Shown here piece after piece: positions 1 through 6,179 of a DNA stretch of 18,722 nucleotides. This stretch comes from JBKBIP01 sp046297495. Its GTDB lineage: Bacteria; Planctomycetota; Planctomycetia; Gemmatales; Gemmataceae. The notes under the pieces are model-generated. The model was not told the DNA's origin. It saw nothing but the letters and a program-made list of their open reading frames with translations, and did not search any database. The first letter of the stretch is position 1. Every line of letters starts with the position of its first letter. Location of the stretch: positions 1 to 18,722 of the forward strand of contig JBKBIP010000057.1 of assembly GCA_046297495.1 (NCBI GenBank), written 5' to 3'. Position numbers and translations under genes: made by a program.

Positions 1-276
1 GTCCAGCAGCCTGTCCGGTTCGTCCCGCAGCCACTGGTTGGCAGTGCCTCCCTCCCACGGGTCGAGGTCAACCACGAGCAGCCCGCCGGCGGCGATGGCG
101 ATGTTCGCCGATGGGTGTAAGGCCCACCAGCGTTCGATCTGCTCGGCGTCCGTGGTCGCGTCGAGGAAGCCGTGGTCGGTCAACGGCGTGCTGCTGCCCG
201 GCGCACAGGGGAACACCCGGTAGCCCATGTCGGCATAGCGGAGGGCGGCGTTCAGCAACTCGTCGCGCGTCACCAC
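1..276 (-). CDS. Bifunctional DNA primase/polymerase (PriPol), N-terminal part
   Basis: The 5' part of a gene that runs off the left edge; 92 codons are visible. The residues match the N-terminus of the bifunctional primase/polymerase family (Prim-Pol, PF09250): ALRYADMGYRVFPC, then HGFLDATTD, then IERWWALHPSANIAIAAG, and the acidic metal-binding strand LLVVDLDPWE. Such enzymes prime and extend DNA on plasmids, phages and integrative elements. The start is one of two adjacent GTG codons (276 or 273). A GGAGGAGGAG ribosome site just upstream lies inside the helicase stop region, so the genes overlap by a few bases and are probably translationally coupled. The rest of the protein, usually a helicase or DUF3987-like domain, lies outside. 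Family assignment is firm; function within this element is inferred. Confidence 0.85.
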   Translation of the reverse strand, partial: MVTRDELLNAALRYADMGYRVFPCAPGSSTPLTDHGFLDATTDAEQIERWWALHPSANIAIAAGGLLVVDLDPWEGGTANQWLRDEPDRLLD

Positions 277-1262
277 GGTATCTCCTCCTCCGTGGTCGTC
301 ACGTTGTAGCCGAACGGAAAGTCCAGCGCGTCGTCGGTCAGGGACTCGGCGTCATCACCGCGATCCAGCAGTTCCGGGATCGGGCCAAGTTCGTGATCGG
401 TGATGCGGTCGTACTCCTCGCCGCTGACCGACCGCACGGTGATCGACTTGGTCGAAGCCAGCCCGCCGGCGTTGGCGATCTCGACCGCCTCTGCGGCCGT
501 CGCCGGCACCGGCTCCTTCGACCGCTTCTTCCACCAGGCGACCGCCTTCTGCCGGGCGAAGCCGTCGTGCTCCAGGCAGACCCACTCCGACTTCCAGCGG
601 TGCCAGCCGATCTTGTAGTCCACCCGCAGCGACTTTGGCGCGTCGTCGGCCGCGCCGCGCTTGGTGTGAACGCTGAAGATCACGTCCTCGACCGCGAACT
701 TCTCGGTCGTGACCTGGCCCGACAGAATCCCGGCGTCGCTGGCCTTGGCCGCGTGCTTGGCCCGGTCCGGCGGCGGGAACTCGTACCCGCACTCGGGACA
801 GACGGCGTACCCGGCCGCGATCAGGGCCTGGCACTCAGGACATTCCTTGGCCGGGGCGTCGCCGACCCCGATGGCACGCTCGCGGACGCGGATCTGATCG
901 ACCGGCCCATGACGCAGCACGTTGCCGCCGAAGTCCAGCACAAGACAGTTCGCCTTCGACGGATGCAGCCGAAAGCCGCGACCGACCATCTGGTAGTACA
1001 GTCCCGGCGACAGCGTCGGCCGCACCAGCGCCACGCAGTCGATGTGCGGGGCGTCGAACCCGGTGGTCAGCACGTTGACGTTGCACAGGTACTTCAGCCC
1101 GCCGGCCTTGAACCGGGCCAGGACGGCATCGCGCTCGTCGATCGGCGTATCGCCCGTGACGAAACCGCAGTCGATGCGGTGCGCCGTCTTCAGCACCGAG
1201 ACGATGTGTTCGCCGTGCTTCACGCCGCTGGCAAAGATCAGGCACGTCTGGAGAATTGTCAG
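270..1262 (-). pseudogene. Superfamily 2 DEAD/DEAH-type helicase, C-terminal remnant with zinc ribbon
   Basis: Only the second RecA-like domain and the tail of a phage-type DNA helicase remain. Visible are the opening strand of the helicase C domain (TCLIFASGVKHGEHIVSVL), motif V (NVNVLTTGFDAP) and motif VI (YYQMVGRGFRLHP). A four-cysteine zinc ribbon follows (CPEC ... CPEC), then a domain rich in K and W. Walker A and the DExx box of the first RecA domain are absent, because the reading frame meets the ArsR cassette near 1262. The in-frame ATG at 1295 lies inside the ArsR operator and is unlikely to be a native start. The intact relative would be about 550-600 residues and would unwind DNA next to the PriPol encoded downstream. 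Without motifs I-III the product cannot be an active helicase. Confidence 0.8.
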
Positions 1263-1270
1263 ATTGGACC

Positions 1271-1298
1271 TTGACATGCAACTTTTTGGTTGCATAAT
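1271..1298 (+). promoter_or_regulatory. Promoter with overlapping ArsR operator palindrome
   Basis: TTGACA at 1271-1276 and CATAAT at 1293-1298 form a near-consensus sigma-70-type promoter with a 16-bp spacer. The spacer is almost filled by the perfect inverted repeat ATGCAAC-tttttg-GTTGCAT (1276-1282 and 1289-1295). A repressor bound there would cover both the -35 and -10 boxes, which is the classic autoregulatory layout of ArsR-family genes. Transcription should start near 1305, only a few bases before the ATG at 1311, so the leader would be very short. Confidence 0.8.
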
Positions 1299-1310
1299 TT
1301 AGGCGTGGAC

Positions 1311-1634
1311 ATGGCTGACGATCTCGTTTTCAAAGCTTTGGCTGATGCACAACGTCGCGCGTTGTTGGACCGTTTGCATTCACGCAACGGACAGACTTTG
1401 AGCGGGCTGTGCGAAGGTTTGGCCATCACCCGGCAGGCCATCACCAAGCACTTGACAGTGCTGGAGGAGGCAGGGTTGATCGTGTGCGTGTGGCGTGGAC
1501 GCGAAAAACTACATTACCTGAATCCTGTGCCAATACAGGAGATCGCTGATCGTTGGATCAGCAAATACGAACACAAGCGACTGGCCGCTTTGCAAGATCT
1601 AAAACATGCCCTTGAACAAGGAGATGATGCATGA
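1311..1634 (+). CDS. ArsR-family winged-helix transcriptional repressor
   Basis: A 107-aa protein with the ArsR winged-helix fold. ALADAQRRALLDRLHSRN forms the first helices, and LSGLCEGLAITRQAITKHL the turn-helix that reads DNA, followed by the wing (LIVCVWRGREKLHYLNP). No metal-binding Cys pair is seen, so it belongs to the non-metal ArsR type that sits next to AHSA1 genes. The start at 1311 is chosen because the upstream TTG (1290) lies inside the operator. The ribosome site is weak (TAGG), in keeping with a near-leaderless message. It overlaps the next gene by ATGA (1631-1634). GC here (29 of 60 bases in 1321-1380) is far below the flanking helicase (43 of 60 in 841-900), which points to acquisition. 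The ligand is unknown. Confidence 0.88.
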   Translation: MADDLVFKALADAQRRALLDRLHSRNGQTLSGLCEGLAITRQAITKHLTVLEEAGLIVCVWRGREKLHYLNPVPIQEIADRWISKYEHKRLAALQDLKHALEQGDDA

Positions 1635-2086
1635 CCAAACCTGACTACGTCTACGTTACCTACATCAAGACGACGCCGGAAAAACTCTGGCAGGCACTGC
1701 TCGATCCTGAGATGACCAAACTGTTCTGGGGCCATCACCGCAACGTCTCCGACTGGCAGCCGGGTTCACGTTGGGAACATCGCGACTATGCCGATGAATC
1801 CCTGGTGGACATCGTCGGCAAGGTGCTGGAGAGCCTTCCTCCAAATCGGCTGGTCCTGAGCTGGGCGGACCCAGTGAAAGCCTCTGACCCAGCCGCTCAC
1901 TCGCGCTTGACATTCGAGCTACAGCCGTTCGAGGACTCGGTGCGACTGACAGTTACGCACGAGCAGCTTGATGACGAAATGCACGCAGCCGTCTCAATGG
2001 GCTGGCCGGCTGTGCTTTCTAGTCTCAAAACTCTGATGGAAACTGGCCAGCCAATAGTAAGCACGACACGACGCTGGGGTGGTTGA
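1631..2086 (+). CDS. AHSA1/SRPBCC-domain protein
   Basis: A 151-aa single-domain protein of the AHSA1/START-like SRPBCC family. The family start YVTYIKTTPEKLWQALLDPEMTK, the strand region FWGHHRNVSDWQPGSRWEHRD, and the C-terminal helix GWPAVLSSLKTLMETG are all present. The length is normal, so the cassette is intact even though it sits between two broken genes. SRPBCC proteins bind hydrophobic ligands in a deep pocket. Those paired with ArsR repressors are usually co-transcribed with them, as here through the ATGA overlap. The substrate cannot be told from sequence. The stop codon lies within the reading frame of the DUF669 remnant on the other strand. Confidence 0.87.
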   Translation: MTKPDYVYVTYIKTTPEKLWQALLDPEMTKLFWGHHRNVSDWQPGSRWEHRDYADESLVDIVGKVLESLPPNRLVLSWADPVKASDPAAHSRLTFELQPFEDSVRLTVTHEQLDDEMHAAVSMGWPAVLSSLKTLMETGQPIVSTTRRWGG

Positions 2087-2315
2087 TCGCCGCCATGTTC
2101 TCAGCGCCAGCCAGGTTCAGTCGGGTCCAGACTTTGCGCTCCTTGTGCGGGCCTTCGAGGATCTGGAACGTGAACTGGAGATAGCTCCCCGTTCCGGCCT
2201 TGTTGGCCTTCATTTCCGACTCGGTGATGAGCGCCAGGTACTTGCCCGCCGGGATCGGCTCGAAGTCGCTGGACGGTTCCACCTGGTTGGCGTCGAAGCC
2301 GTGAAGATTCGCCAT
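2025..2315 (-). pseudogene. DUF669 phage protein, 3'-truncated
   Basis: The start MANLHGFDANQVEP, followed by FEPIPAGKYLALITESEMKANKAGTG and LQFTFQILEGPHKERKVWTRLNL, is characteristic of DUF669. These small phage proteins are found between a RecA-like ATPase and a helicase, and a role in single-strand DNA handling is suspected. Similarity ends about 75 residues in, near 2095-2105. From there the frame reads antisense through the AHSA1 gene to a chance stop at 2025. The family is normally about 140-180 residues, so roughly half is missing. It begins one base after the ATPase stop (TGA-C-ATG), showing that the two were one transcription unit. Confidence 0.75.
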
Positions 2316-2316
2316 G

Positions 2317-3096
2317 TCAGTTCGCTCCGTGTTGGGTGGTGGGGTTGGAAAGAGCCGCGATGAACGCCTGCCAGGAGAGCGGCAGGTCGTCGGTGAGTCC
2401 GTAACGGTTCTTTGCGACGCACGATGGCCCGCCGACGCAGCGCAGGATGCGCTCGCCGCCATCGTTGCCGATGGCATGGGCGATAGTCCGCTTGCGGCCG
2501 AAGCCGGCGTCCTCGCTGGCGGTGCGGAACTTCCGCGTGGCGAACAGCACGGCGTCGCACCACTCGCTCACCAGCGCCGAGGCGTGCTTGTGCAAGCGCG
2601 GCGAGTAGCGGTCGTAGGGAGGCGCTTCGGGGTCCTCGAACTTCTCGACCTTGGCGTGGGCGATCAGCACGATCACCATGCCGCGCTGCGAACGCAGCAG
2701 GTTGAGTTGGTCGATCACCTCGCGCCAGTGGGTCACGGCGTGCGTGTAGCCGCGGGCATAGCCGCCGTCGGCCTTCTCGATGTTCTTCACCGAAAACTCG
2801 GCGCACACGCGGTCCCAGATCAATCGCTCCAACCAGTCGTGCGAGTCGAGGACGACCGTCTCGAAATCATGCGGCTGGGTCCGCAGTTCGGTGATCGCGG
2901 CAAGCACCTCATCAACGCTGGCGGCGAGCGGGAACTTGGCGCAGTCGATTTCGTCGAGGCCGTCCTCGGTCGGCACGAACACCGGCTTCGGAGCCTGCGA
3001 CCCGAAGGTGGACTTGCCGATACCCGGCGTGCCGTAAACAAGGAGACGGGGCGGCCGGGGTGTGCGGCCGCGTTGGACCTTGGCGAGGAGGCTCAT
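2317..3096 (-). CDS. Phage-type RecA-like ATPase (AAA_24 / Sak4-like)
   Basis: A 259-aa nucleotide-binding protein. Walker A is GTPGIGKSTF near residue 20. The early acidic strand PVFVPTEDGLDEID and the Walker B-like segment ETVVLDSHDWLERL follow. GMVIVLIAHAKVEKFEDPE and the ordering of strands match the AAA_24/Sak4 group of phage RecA-like proteins that promote strand annealing or assist replication. The start at 3096 follows a strong GAGGAGGT site, and the ATG overlaps the stop of the upstream remnant (ATGA). It precedes the DUF669 gene by one base. Together with helicase and PriPol it forms a typical replication/recombination block of temperate phages or integrative elements. Annealing activity is inferred from family only. 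Confidence 0.82.
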   Translation of the reverse strand: MSLLAKVQRGRTPRPPRLLVYGTPGIGKSTFGSQAPKPVFVPTEDGLDEIDCAKFPLAASVDEVLAAITELRTQPHDFETVVLDSHDWLERLIWDRVCAEFSVKNIEKADGGYARGYTHAVTHWREVIDQLNLLRSQRGMVIVLIAHAKVEKFEDPEAPPYDRYSPRLHKHASALVSEWCDAVLFATRKFRTASEDAGFGRKRTIAHAIGNDGGERILRCVGGPSCVAKNRYGLTDDLPLSWQAFIAALSNPTTQHGAN

Positions 3097-3313
3097 GCGC
3101 ACACCTCCTCGGCCGAGCGGGCACTGGCCGGATGCTGCGGAAAACGGGGGCGATGCGTCTGAAACGCGCTCTCGCCGAACTCGCGCACCAGCAGCGCCGC
3201 GAAAATGCGGGCGATCAACCAGCCGACGAAGTTCCCCTCGTCGATCAGGACCGACCGGCTGCCCGCGTCCACGAGGTAGTTCGCGTCCAGGTTGACGCGA
3301 ACGCGGCCGGTCA
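3093..3313 (-). pseudogene. C-terminal remnant of an unknown phage-module gene
   Basis: An open frame without a plausible start ends at the TGA that overlaps the ATPase ATG (3093-3095). It reads RVRVNLDANYLVDAGSR, SVLIDEGNFVGWLIARIF, AALLVREFGESAFQTHRP, and so on: an ordered, protein-like composition that is coupled to the next gene. Upstream it runs in another frame into the end of the 299-aa protein gene, so the 5' part appears to have been lost where the defence block joins the phage block. I do not recognise the family. A short gene with an unusual start codon cannot be fully excluded. Confidence 0.5.
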
Positions 3314-4210
3314 GACCCTCGACGGCAGCATGCGCGAAACCTGCACATGCTTGATCCGATCCGCGGGTTCCCAGGTGAACGTGAATCCGGGTGTCAGCAG
3401 ATGGTCGAGGAGATAGGTCGGGCGCTCCGGGTCGGTGTCCTCGATCTGGGGCAGCCCCAGCATCCCCTGGCAGAAAAGGCGATGCAGTTCACGCTGCACC
3501 GGCTTGCCGCCGGCCGCGATCATCTCAAGTGCCCCGGTCGCCGACGTGTATACGAACAGGTTCGTGAAGGCGGTCGGCACGTCGAGCGATTGCAGTTCGC
3601 CTTCGTCATTGAAGACCATGAAGTTGTCGGGCCAGTCGGGCAGGTAGGCGAAGAGGTATTCCGCCCCGTTGCGCCGCGTGTAATGGTGGATTTCGCAGTG
3701 TTCGCCGCGCAATTCCTTTTCCTGATAATGCGCGCAGAGCGCCTCCTTCAAGGCGGCGATGTTCTCCTCGGTCACGGCGAAGTCCTTGCAAATCACGGCG
3801 GGCCAGCGCTGCCAGTACCGCGTGGCAGTGAGCGAATCGGCGCGGGCGAACACCACGGCCTCCTCGAAGGCGTCCTGCGCGTTCAGGTAGGTCCACACCA
3901 CCTTGTCGAGTCGGCGTTTCAGGGAATCCCAGTGTTTGACCTTCTTCGGATGGCGTTCCCTGAGTTCTTCGAGCAGCACCTTCAACCCGCCGTTGTCGGC
4001 CAGCCGAAGGAAGCTCTTGAACAAGATCTGTACCTGCCGCCGTTTGGCGGGCGACAGCGCCTGGATCGCCTCGACGATGGGGGCGATCTTGTGCTCCTTG
4101 AGGCCGTCCCAGGGGACGTCGAGCAGTTCACCGCGCTTGGCAAAGAACTGCTGAATGTGGACGTTGGAGATCTGTTTGAGCACCTTGCGTAGGTCGAACG
4201 AATTGGGCAT
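3311..4210 (-). CDS. Conserved-looking protein of unknown function, last gene of the defence operon
   Basis: A 299-aa soluble protein starting MPNSFDLRKVLKQISNVHIQ with a good GGAGG site at the right distance. The N-terminal third is helical and charged (PVEAIQALSPAKRRQVQ-like stretch, then LLEELRERHPKKVKHWDSL). The middle holds KDFAVTEENIAALKEALCAHYQEKEL and the tyrosine/tryptophan-rich AEYLFAYLPDWPDNFMVFND. No nuclease, ATPase or membrane motif is visible. It follows the XRE and ImmA/IrrE genes by 72 bp, and that gap carries a palindrome. The final residues (RMLPSRV) may come from the junction with the phage remnant rather than a native C-terminus. I do not recognise a named family. Position suggests it is an effector or target of the ImmA/XRE switch, but this is inference. 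Confidence 0.7.
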   Translation of the reverse strand: MPNSFDLRKVLKQISNVHIQQFFAKRGELLDVPWDGLKEHKIAPIVEAIQALSPAKRRQVQILFKSFLRLADNGGLKVLLEELRERHPKKVKHWDSLKRRLDKVVWTYLNAQDAFEEAVVFARADSLTATRYWQRWPAVICKDFAVTEENIAALKEALCAHYQEKELRGEHCEIHHYTRRNGAEYLFAYLPDWPDNFMVFNDEGELQSLDVPTAFTNLFVYTSATGALEMIAAGGKPVQRELHRLFCQGMLGLPQIEDTDPERPTYLLDHLLTPGFTFTWEPADRIKHVQVSRMLPSRV

Positions 4211-4237
4211 GCTTGGCCCTCCACAAATGCGGCGTTT

Positions 4238-4258
4238 TTCATTCAATGAACAGTAAAC
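4238..4258 (-). promoter_or_regulatory. Candidate operator: 13-bp palindrome plus GTTTACTG element
   Basis: In the 72-bp gap before the 299-aa protein gene lies a perfect palindrome TTCATT-C-AATGAA (4238-4250). On the minus strand it is directly preceded by GTTTACTG (4258-4251). The same GTTTACTGTT decamer occurs in the leader of the operon's first gene (14588-14597). No clean -35/-10 pair is visible. An XRE-type regulator encoded two genes upstream is the natural candidate to bind here. Confidence 0.4.
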
Positions 4259-4282
4259 GCCAGGTCCAGAAAAAGCCACCGT

Positions 4283-5017
4283 TCACCCGAACAGCGACGC
4301 TTCCTTCTTGCGGGCGAGGAAGCCGTACCCTTCAAGGCGATACCGCATGGCCTCGGGCGACACCAGGAATCGTTCGGCCAGCGGACGACTCAGCTGCTCG
4401 AAGACCATGTCGTCATCGCCGTCCTTGCCCGGCTTGGCGCTCCCACGGCGAAGAATCTCGGCCTGGAGCAGTTTCCGCCGCCGGTCGCCCAGTTGGTCGA
4501 GGTAGATCGGTTCAAGGCTGCCGTGCCACTTCTCCCATTCCTGCTTCATGAGCGGGCGCGGCATCAGCAGGTACGCGGCAAACTGGTTGGCTTGCACTTC
4601 GACGCGGTTCTTGTTGCCCGAGCGGCCGATGTAGTCTGGCGGGGCGGCCACGCCATCGAAAAGCAGACATTCAGCTCGCTTGAGGAAGTATTTGCGGTGC
4701 AGCCGCCAGTGGCCGGTTTCGTGGGCGAGCGTGAAGTGGTAGCGGCCGCGCTTCGTCGGATAGAGAACCGGATCGAGTTGCTTGTCGATGGCGATGCGTT
4801 GCTCGTTGACCCAGATCGCCCCGTGGACATCGCGGTGCCCGCAGAGTTGCTCCAAATCCTTCAGCTCGAACGTCAGCTTGAGGTACAGTTCGACGATGTC
4901 CTCGATGGGAACCGGCGGTTCAAGAACCGGTTGGTGATCCCGAGCATACTCGGCCAGCAGCAAAGCCGTCTCCTGTTCGATCTCGCTGTCCCGGAGGAAT
5001 GGCACGTCGTCTTTCAT
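4283..5017 (-). CDS. ImmA/IrrE-family metallo-endopeptidase
   Basis: A 244-aa zinc protease of the ImmA/IrrE (COG2856) family. The catalytic HEXXH is HETGH at residues 99-103 within YHFTLAHETGHWRLH. The third ligand region is RVEVQANQFAAYLLMP, with Glu140. An N-terminal helical segment (residues 10-55) precedes the catalytic core. The tail RPLAERFLVSPEAMRYRLEGYG resembles the small helix-turn-helix-like end of many family members. Family members cleave XRE-type repressors in response to damage or infection (ImmA-ImmR in ICEBs1, IrrE/PprI-DdrO in Deinococcus). The gene overlaps the upstream XRE gene by ATGA (5014-5017), so the two proteins are made together. Its likely substrate is therefore the neighbouring XRE protein. 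All catalytic residues are present. Confidence 0.92.
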   Translation of the reverse strand: MKDDVPFLRDSEIEQETALLLAEYARDHQPVLEPPVPIEDIVELYLKLTFELKDLEQLCGHRDVHGAIWVNEQRIAIDKQLDPVLYPTKRGRYHFTLAHETGHWRLHRKYFLKRAECLLFDGVAAPPDYIGRSGNKNRVEVQANQFAAYLLMPRPLMKQEWEKWHGSLEPIYLDQLGDRRRKLLQAEILRRGSAKPGKDGDDDMVFEQLSRPLAERFLVSPEAMRYRLEGYGFLARKKEASLFG

Positions 5018-5400
5018 CGCTTACCTCTTTCGTCGAAGTCGGATTTCCCTTTGGCGTTCAGGTTCCGGGCCTTCTCCAGTAGCTCAGCGAGTTGCTGAGG
5101 CGTCAGGCCGCTCGCCTCGCGCAGCAGTTCCGGCATCGCGGTCGGCTCCTTCTGGATGATGCCCGGCAAGTCTTCGGGTACACGACCGGCCAAGGCGATC
5201 CATTCGTCGGAGTTCGCGCCCAACAGTTCCGCCATCGTCTTCACCCGCTCGGCGGTCGGAGGATCGACGTTGTCCTGCTCGACCTGCGATAGGTAGGTCG
5301 GACTGATGCCAACCATCTCCGCGAACTTCCGCAGCGTGATGCCCTTTGCCAACCGCGCCTCGCGGAGCACCTGGCCGAAGATTTGTCGTTTCACCGCCAT
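5014..5400 (-). CDS. XRE-family helix-turn-helix regulator paired with ImmA/IrrE
   Basis: A 128-aa protein with an N-terminal Cro/CI-type helix-turn-helix. FGQVLREARLAKGITLRKFAE is followed by MVGISPTYLSQVEQDNVDPP (about residues 8-55), the usual signature of five-helix DNA-binding domains. The C-terminal half (residues 65-128) is a helical tail, LTPQQLAELLEKARNLNAKG, ending in a charged stretch that could be the linker cut by its partner. The stop overlaps the ImmA/IrrE start. It lies 28 bp downstream of the DprA-like gene without an obvious promoter, so it is probably read from the operon. It likely represses the operon or its last gene; candidate operators are listed at 4238 and 14575. Confidence 0.9.
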   Translation of the reverse strand: MAVKRQIFGQVLREARLAKGITLRKFAEMVGISPTYLSQVEQDNVDPPTAERVKTMAELLGANSDEWIALAGRVPEDLPGIIQKEPTAMPELLREASGLTPQQLAELLEKARNLNAKGKSDFDERGKR

Positions 5401-5428
5401 GATGTAGCTCTTTTCGATTCCAATAGCT

Positions 5429-6073
5429 TCAAGCGGTCAATACCCTTATCGCATCTCCGTCAAACGGCCGCCCGCCAAGTCGGAGCAGGTCCTGGTTCTC
5501 CTCATCGTCGAACGTGAACAGAGGCTTACCGCATTCGAGGATGGTTCGGGCAGTCGCCTCGGCCTTGCCGCCGAGAGAAGCATGCGGGATCAGAACGGCG
5601 GCGGCGTGCGCGGCAATGAACTCGTTTCGTTTCTGCGCCGTGGCCTTGGTGGTACGGCCTACGGTGCCATCGAAAGGCGACAGGATTAGCAATCGCCTCG
5701 CGTCGATGGCCGTTCGCCATAGTTCCGGCAAGAGCGGCCGGCCCAATCCCTTCGCGAGCACCACGATCACCGGCTGCTCGCCCCGCAACAGAAACTCCAG
5801 GCATTCCTTTTCCATCGGCGAATGGAAGCCGCCCGCGACGACGACGCCGGCATCGCGCAATTCACGGATGGCGTCGAACGTCTTGATCACCACGCTGCCG
5901 GGGCATTGCACCGAGCAAATCAGCCCCAGACACTTGCGCCGTAGGATCGCCTGATCGCCGATGCCATGCACGTCCGTGCCATCATGCTTGACTATCCATG
6001 CCGCCACGTCTGACGAACGACCGCGAGTGCCGTTTCGCCGGGGTGACGACGCTGACGTTCGCTCACGCGGCAT
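5429..6073 (-). CDS. DprA/SMF-like Rossmann-fold protein
   Basis: A protein of 214 aa if the ATG at 6073 is used. That ATG has a GGGGAGGG site seven bases upstream. The alternative GTG at 6007 gives 192 aa and begins where family similarity begins. The core follows the DprA/SMF plan: TFDAIRELRDAGVVVAGGFHSPMEKEC replaces the VVSGGAxGID region, then PVIVVLAKGLGRPLLPELW, ARRLLILSPF, AQKRNEFIAAHAAAVLIPHA, and GKAEATARTILECGKPLFTF. The usual GSR entry motif is replaced by a CSVQCPGS segment. DprA loads RecA on single-stranded DNA. Stand-alone DprA-like proteins of this short type are common in defence islands, where they may bind nucleotides or DNA. The arginine- and serine-rich first 21 residues look unlike a folded domain. 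Family call is good, function unknown. Confidence 0.8.
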   Translation of the reverse strand: MPRERTSASSPRRNGTRGRSSDVAAWIVKHDGTDVHGIGDQAILRRKCLGLICSVQCPGSVVIKTFDAIRELRDAGVVVAGGFHSPMEKECLEFLLRGEQPVIVVLAKGLGRPLLPELWRTAIDARRLLILSPFDGTVGRTTKATAQKRNEFIAAHAAAVLIPHASLGGKAEATARTILECGKPLFTFDDEENQDLLRLGGRPFDGDAIRVLTA

Positions 6074-6161
6074 CGTCGGCCCTCCCCGCGTTCCAACCGA
6101 GGCACTCGATGAAGAGATGCTCGAACGCATGCTCGGCCAGTGCTGCGATCACACCACCCAT
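6063..6161 (-). pseudogene. Micro-ORF resembling the N-terminus of a restriction/methylase protein
   Basis: A 32-codon ORF (MGGVIAALAEHAFEHLFIEC and then LGWNAGRADDAA) lies 18 bases after the DUF5131 stop. It has a GGGGGAT site upstream, and its stop overlaps the ATG of the DprA-like gene. The segment FEHLFIECLGWN matches the start of the methylase encoded at 7823-11167 (FSTLFREHLGWD) in 7 of 12 positions. It is also the common opening of Eco57I-like restriction proteins. It is probably the stump of a deleted restriction gene. Alternatively it is a short coupling peptide that supports translation of the next gene. Confidence 0.45.
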
Positions 6162-6179
6162 CGTCGCGATCCCCCAACG

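Noticed and set aside
111..1274. Plus-strand open frame of 387 codons opposite the helicase
   Set aside because: Arginine-rich shadow of the zinc-ribbon helicase and PriPol genes; no ribosome site or motif.
1290..1310. Upstream TTG or GTG starts for the ArsR gene
   Set aside because: The TTG lies inside the operator palindrome and upstream of the predicted transcription start. The ATG at 1311 begins where family similarity begins.
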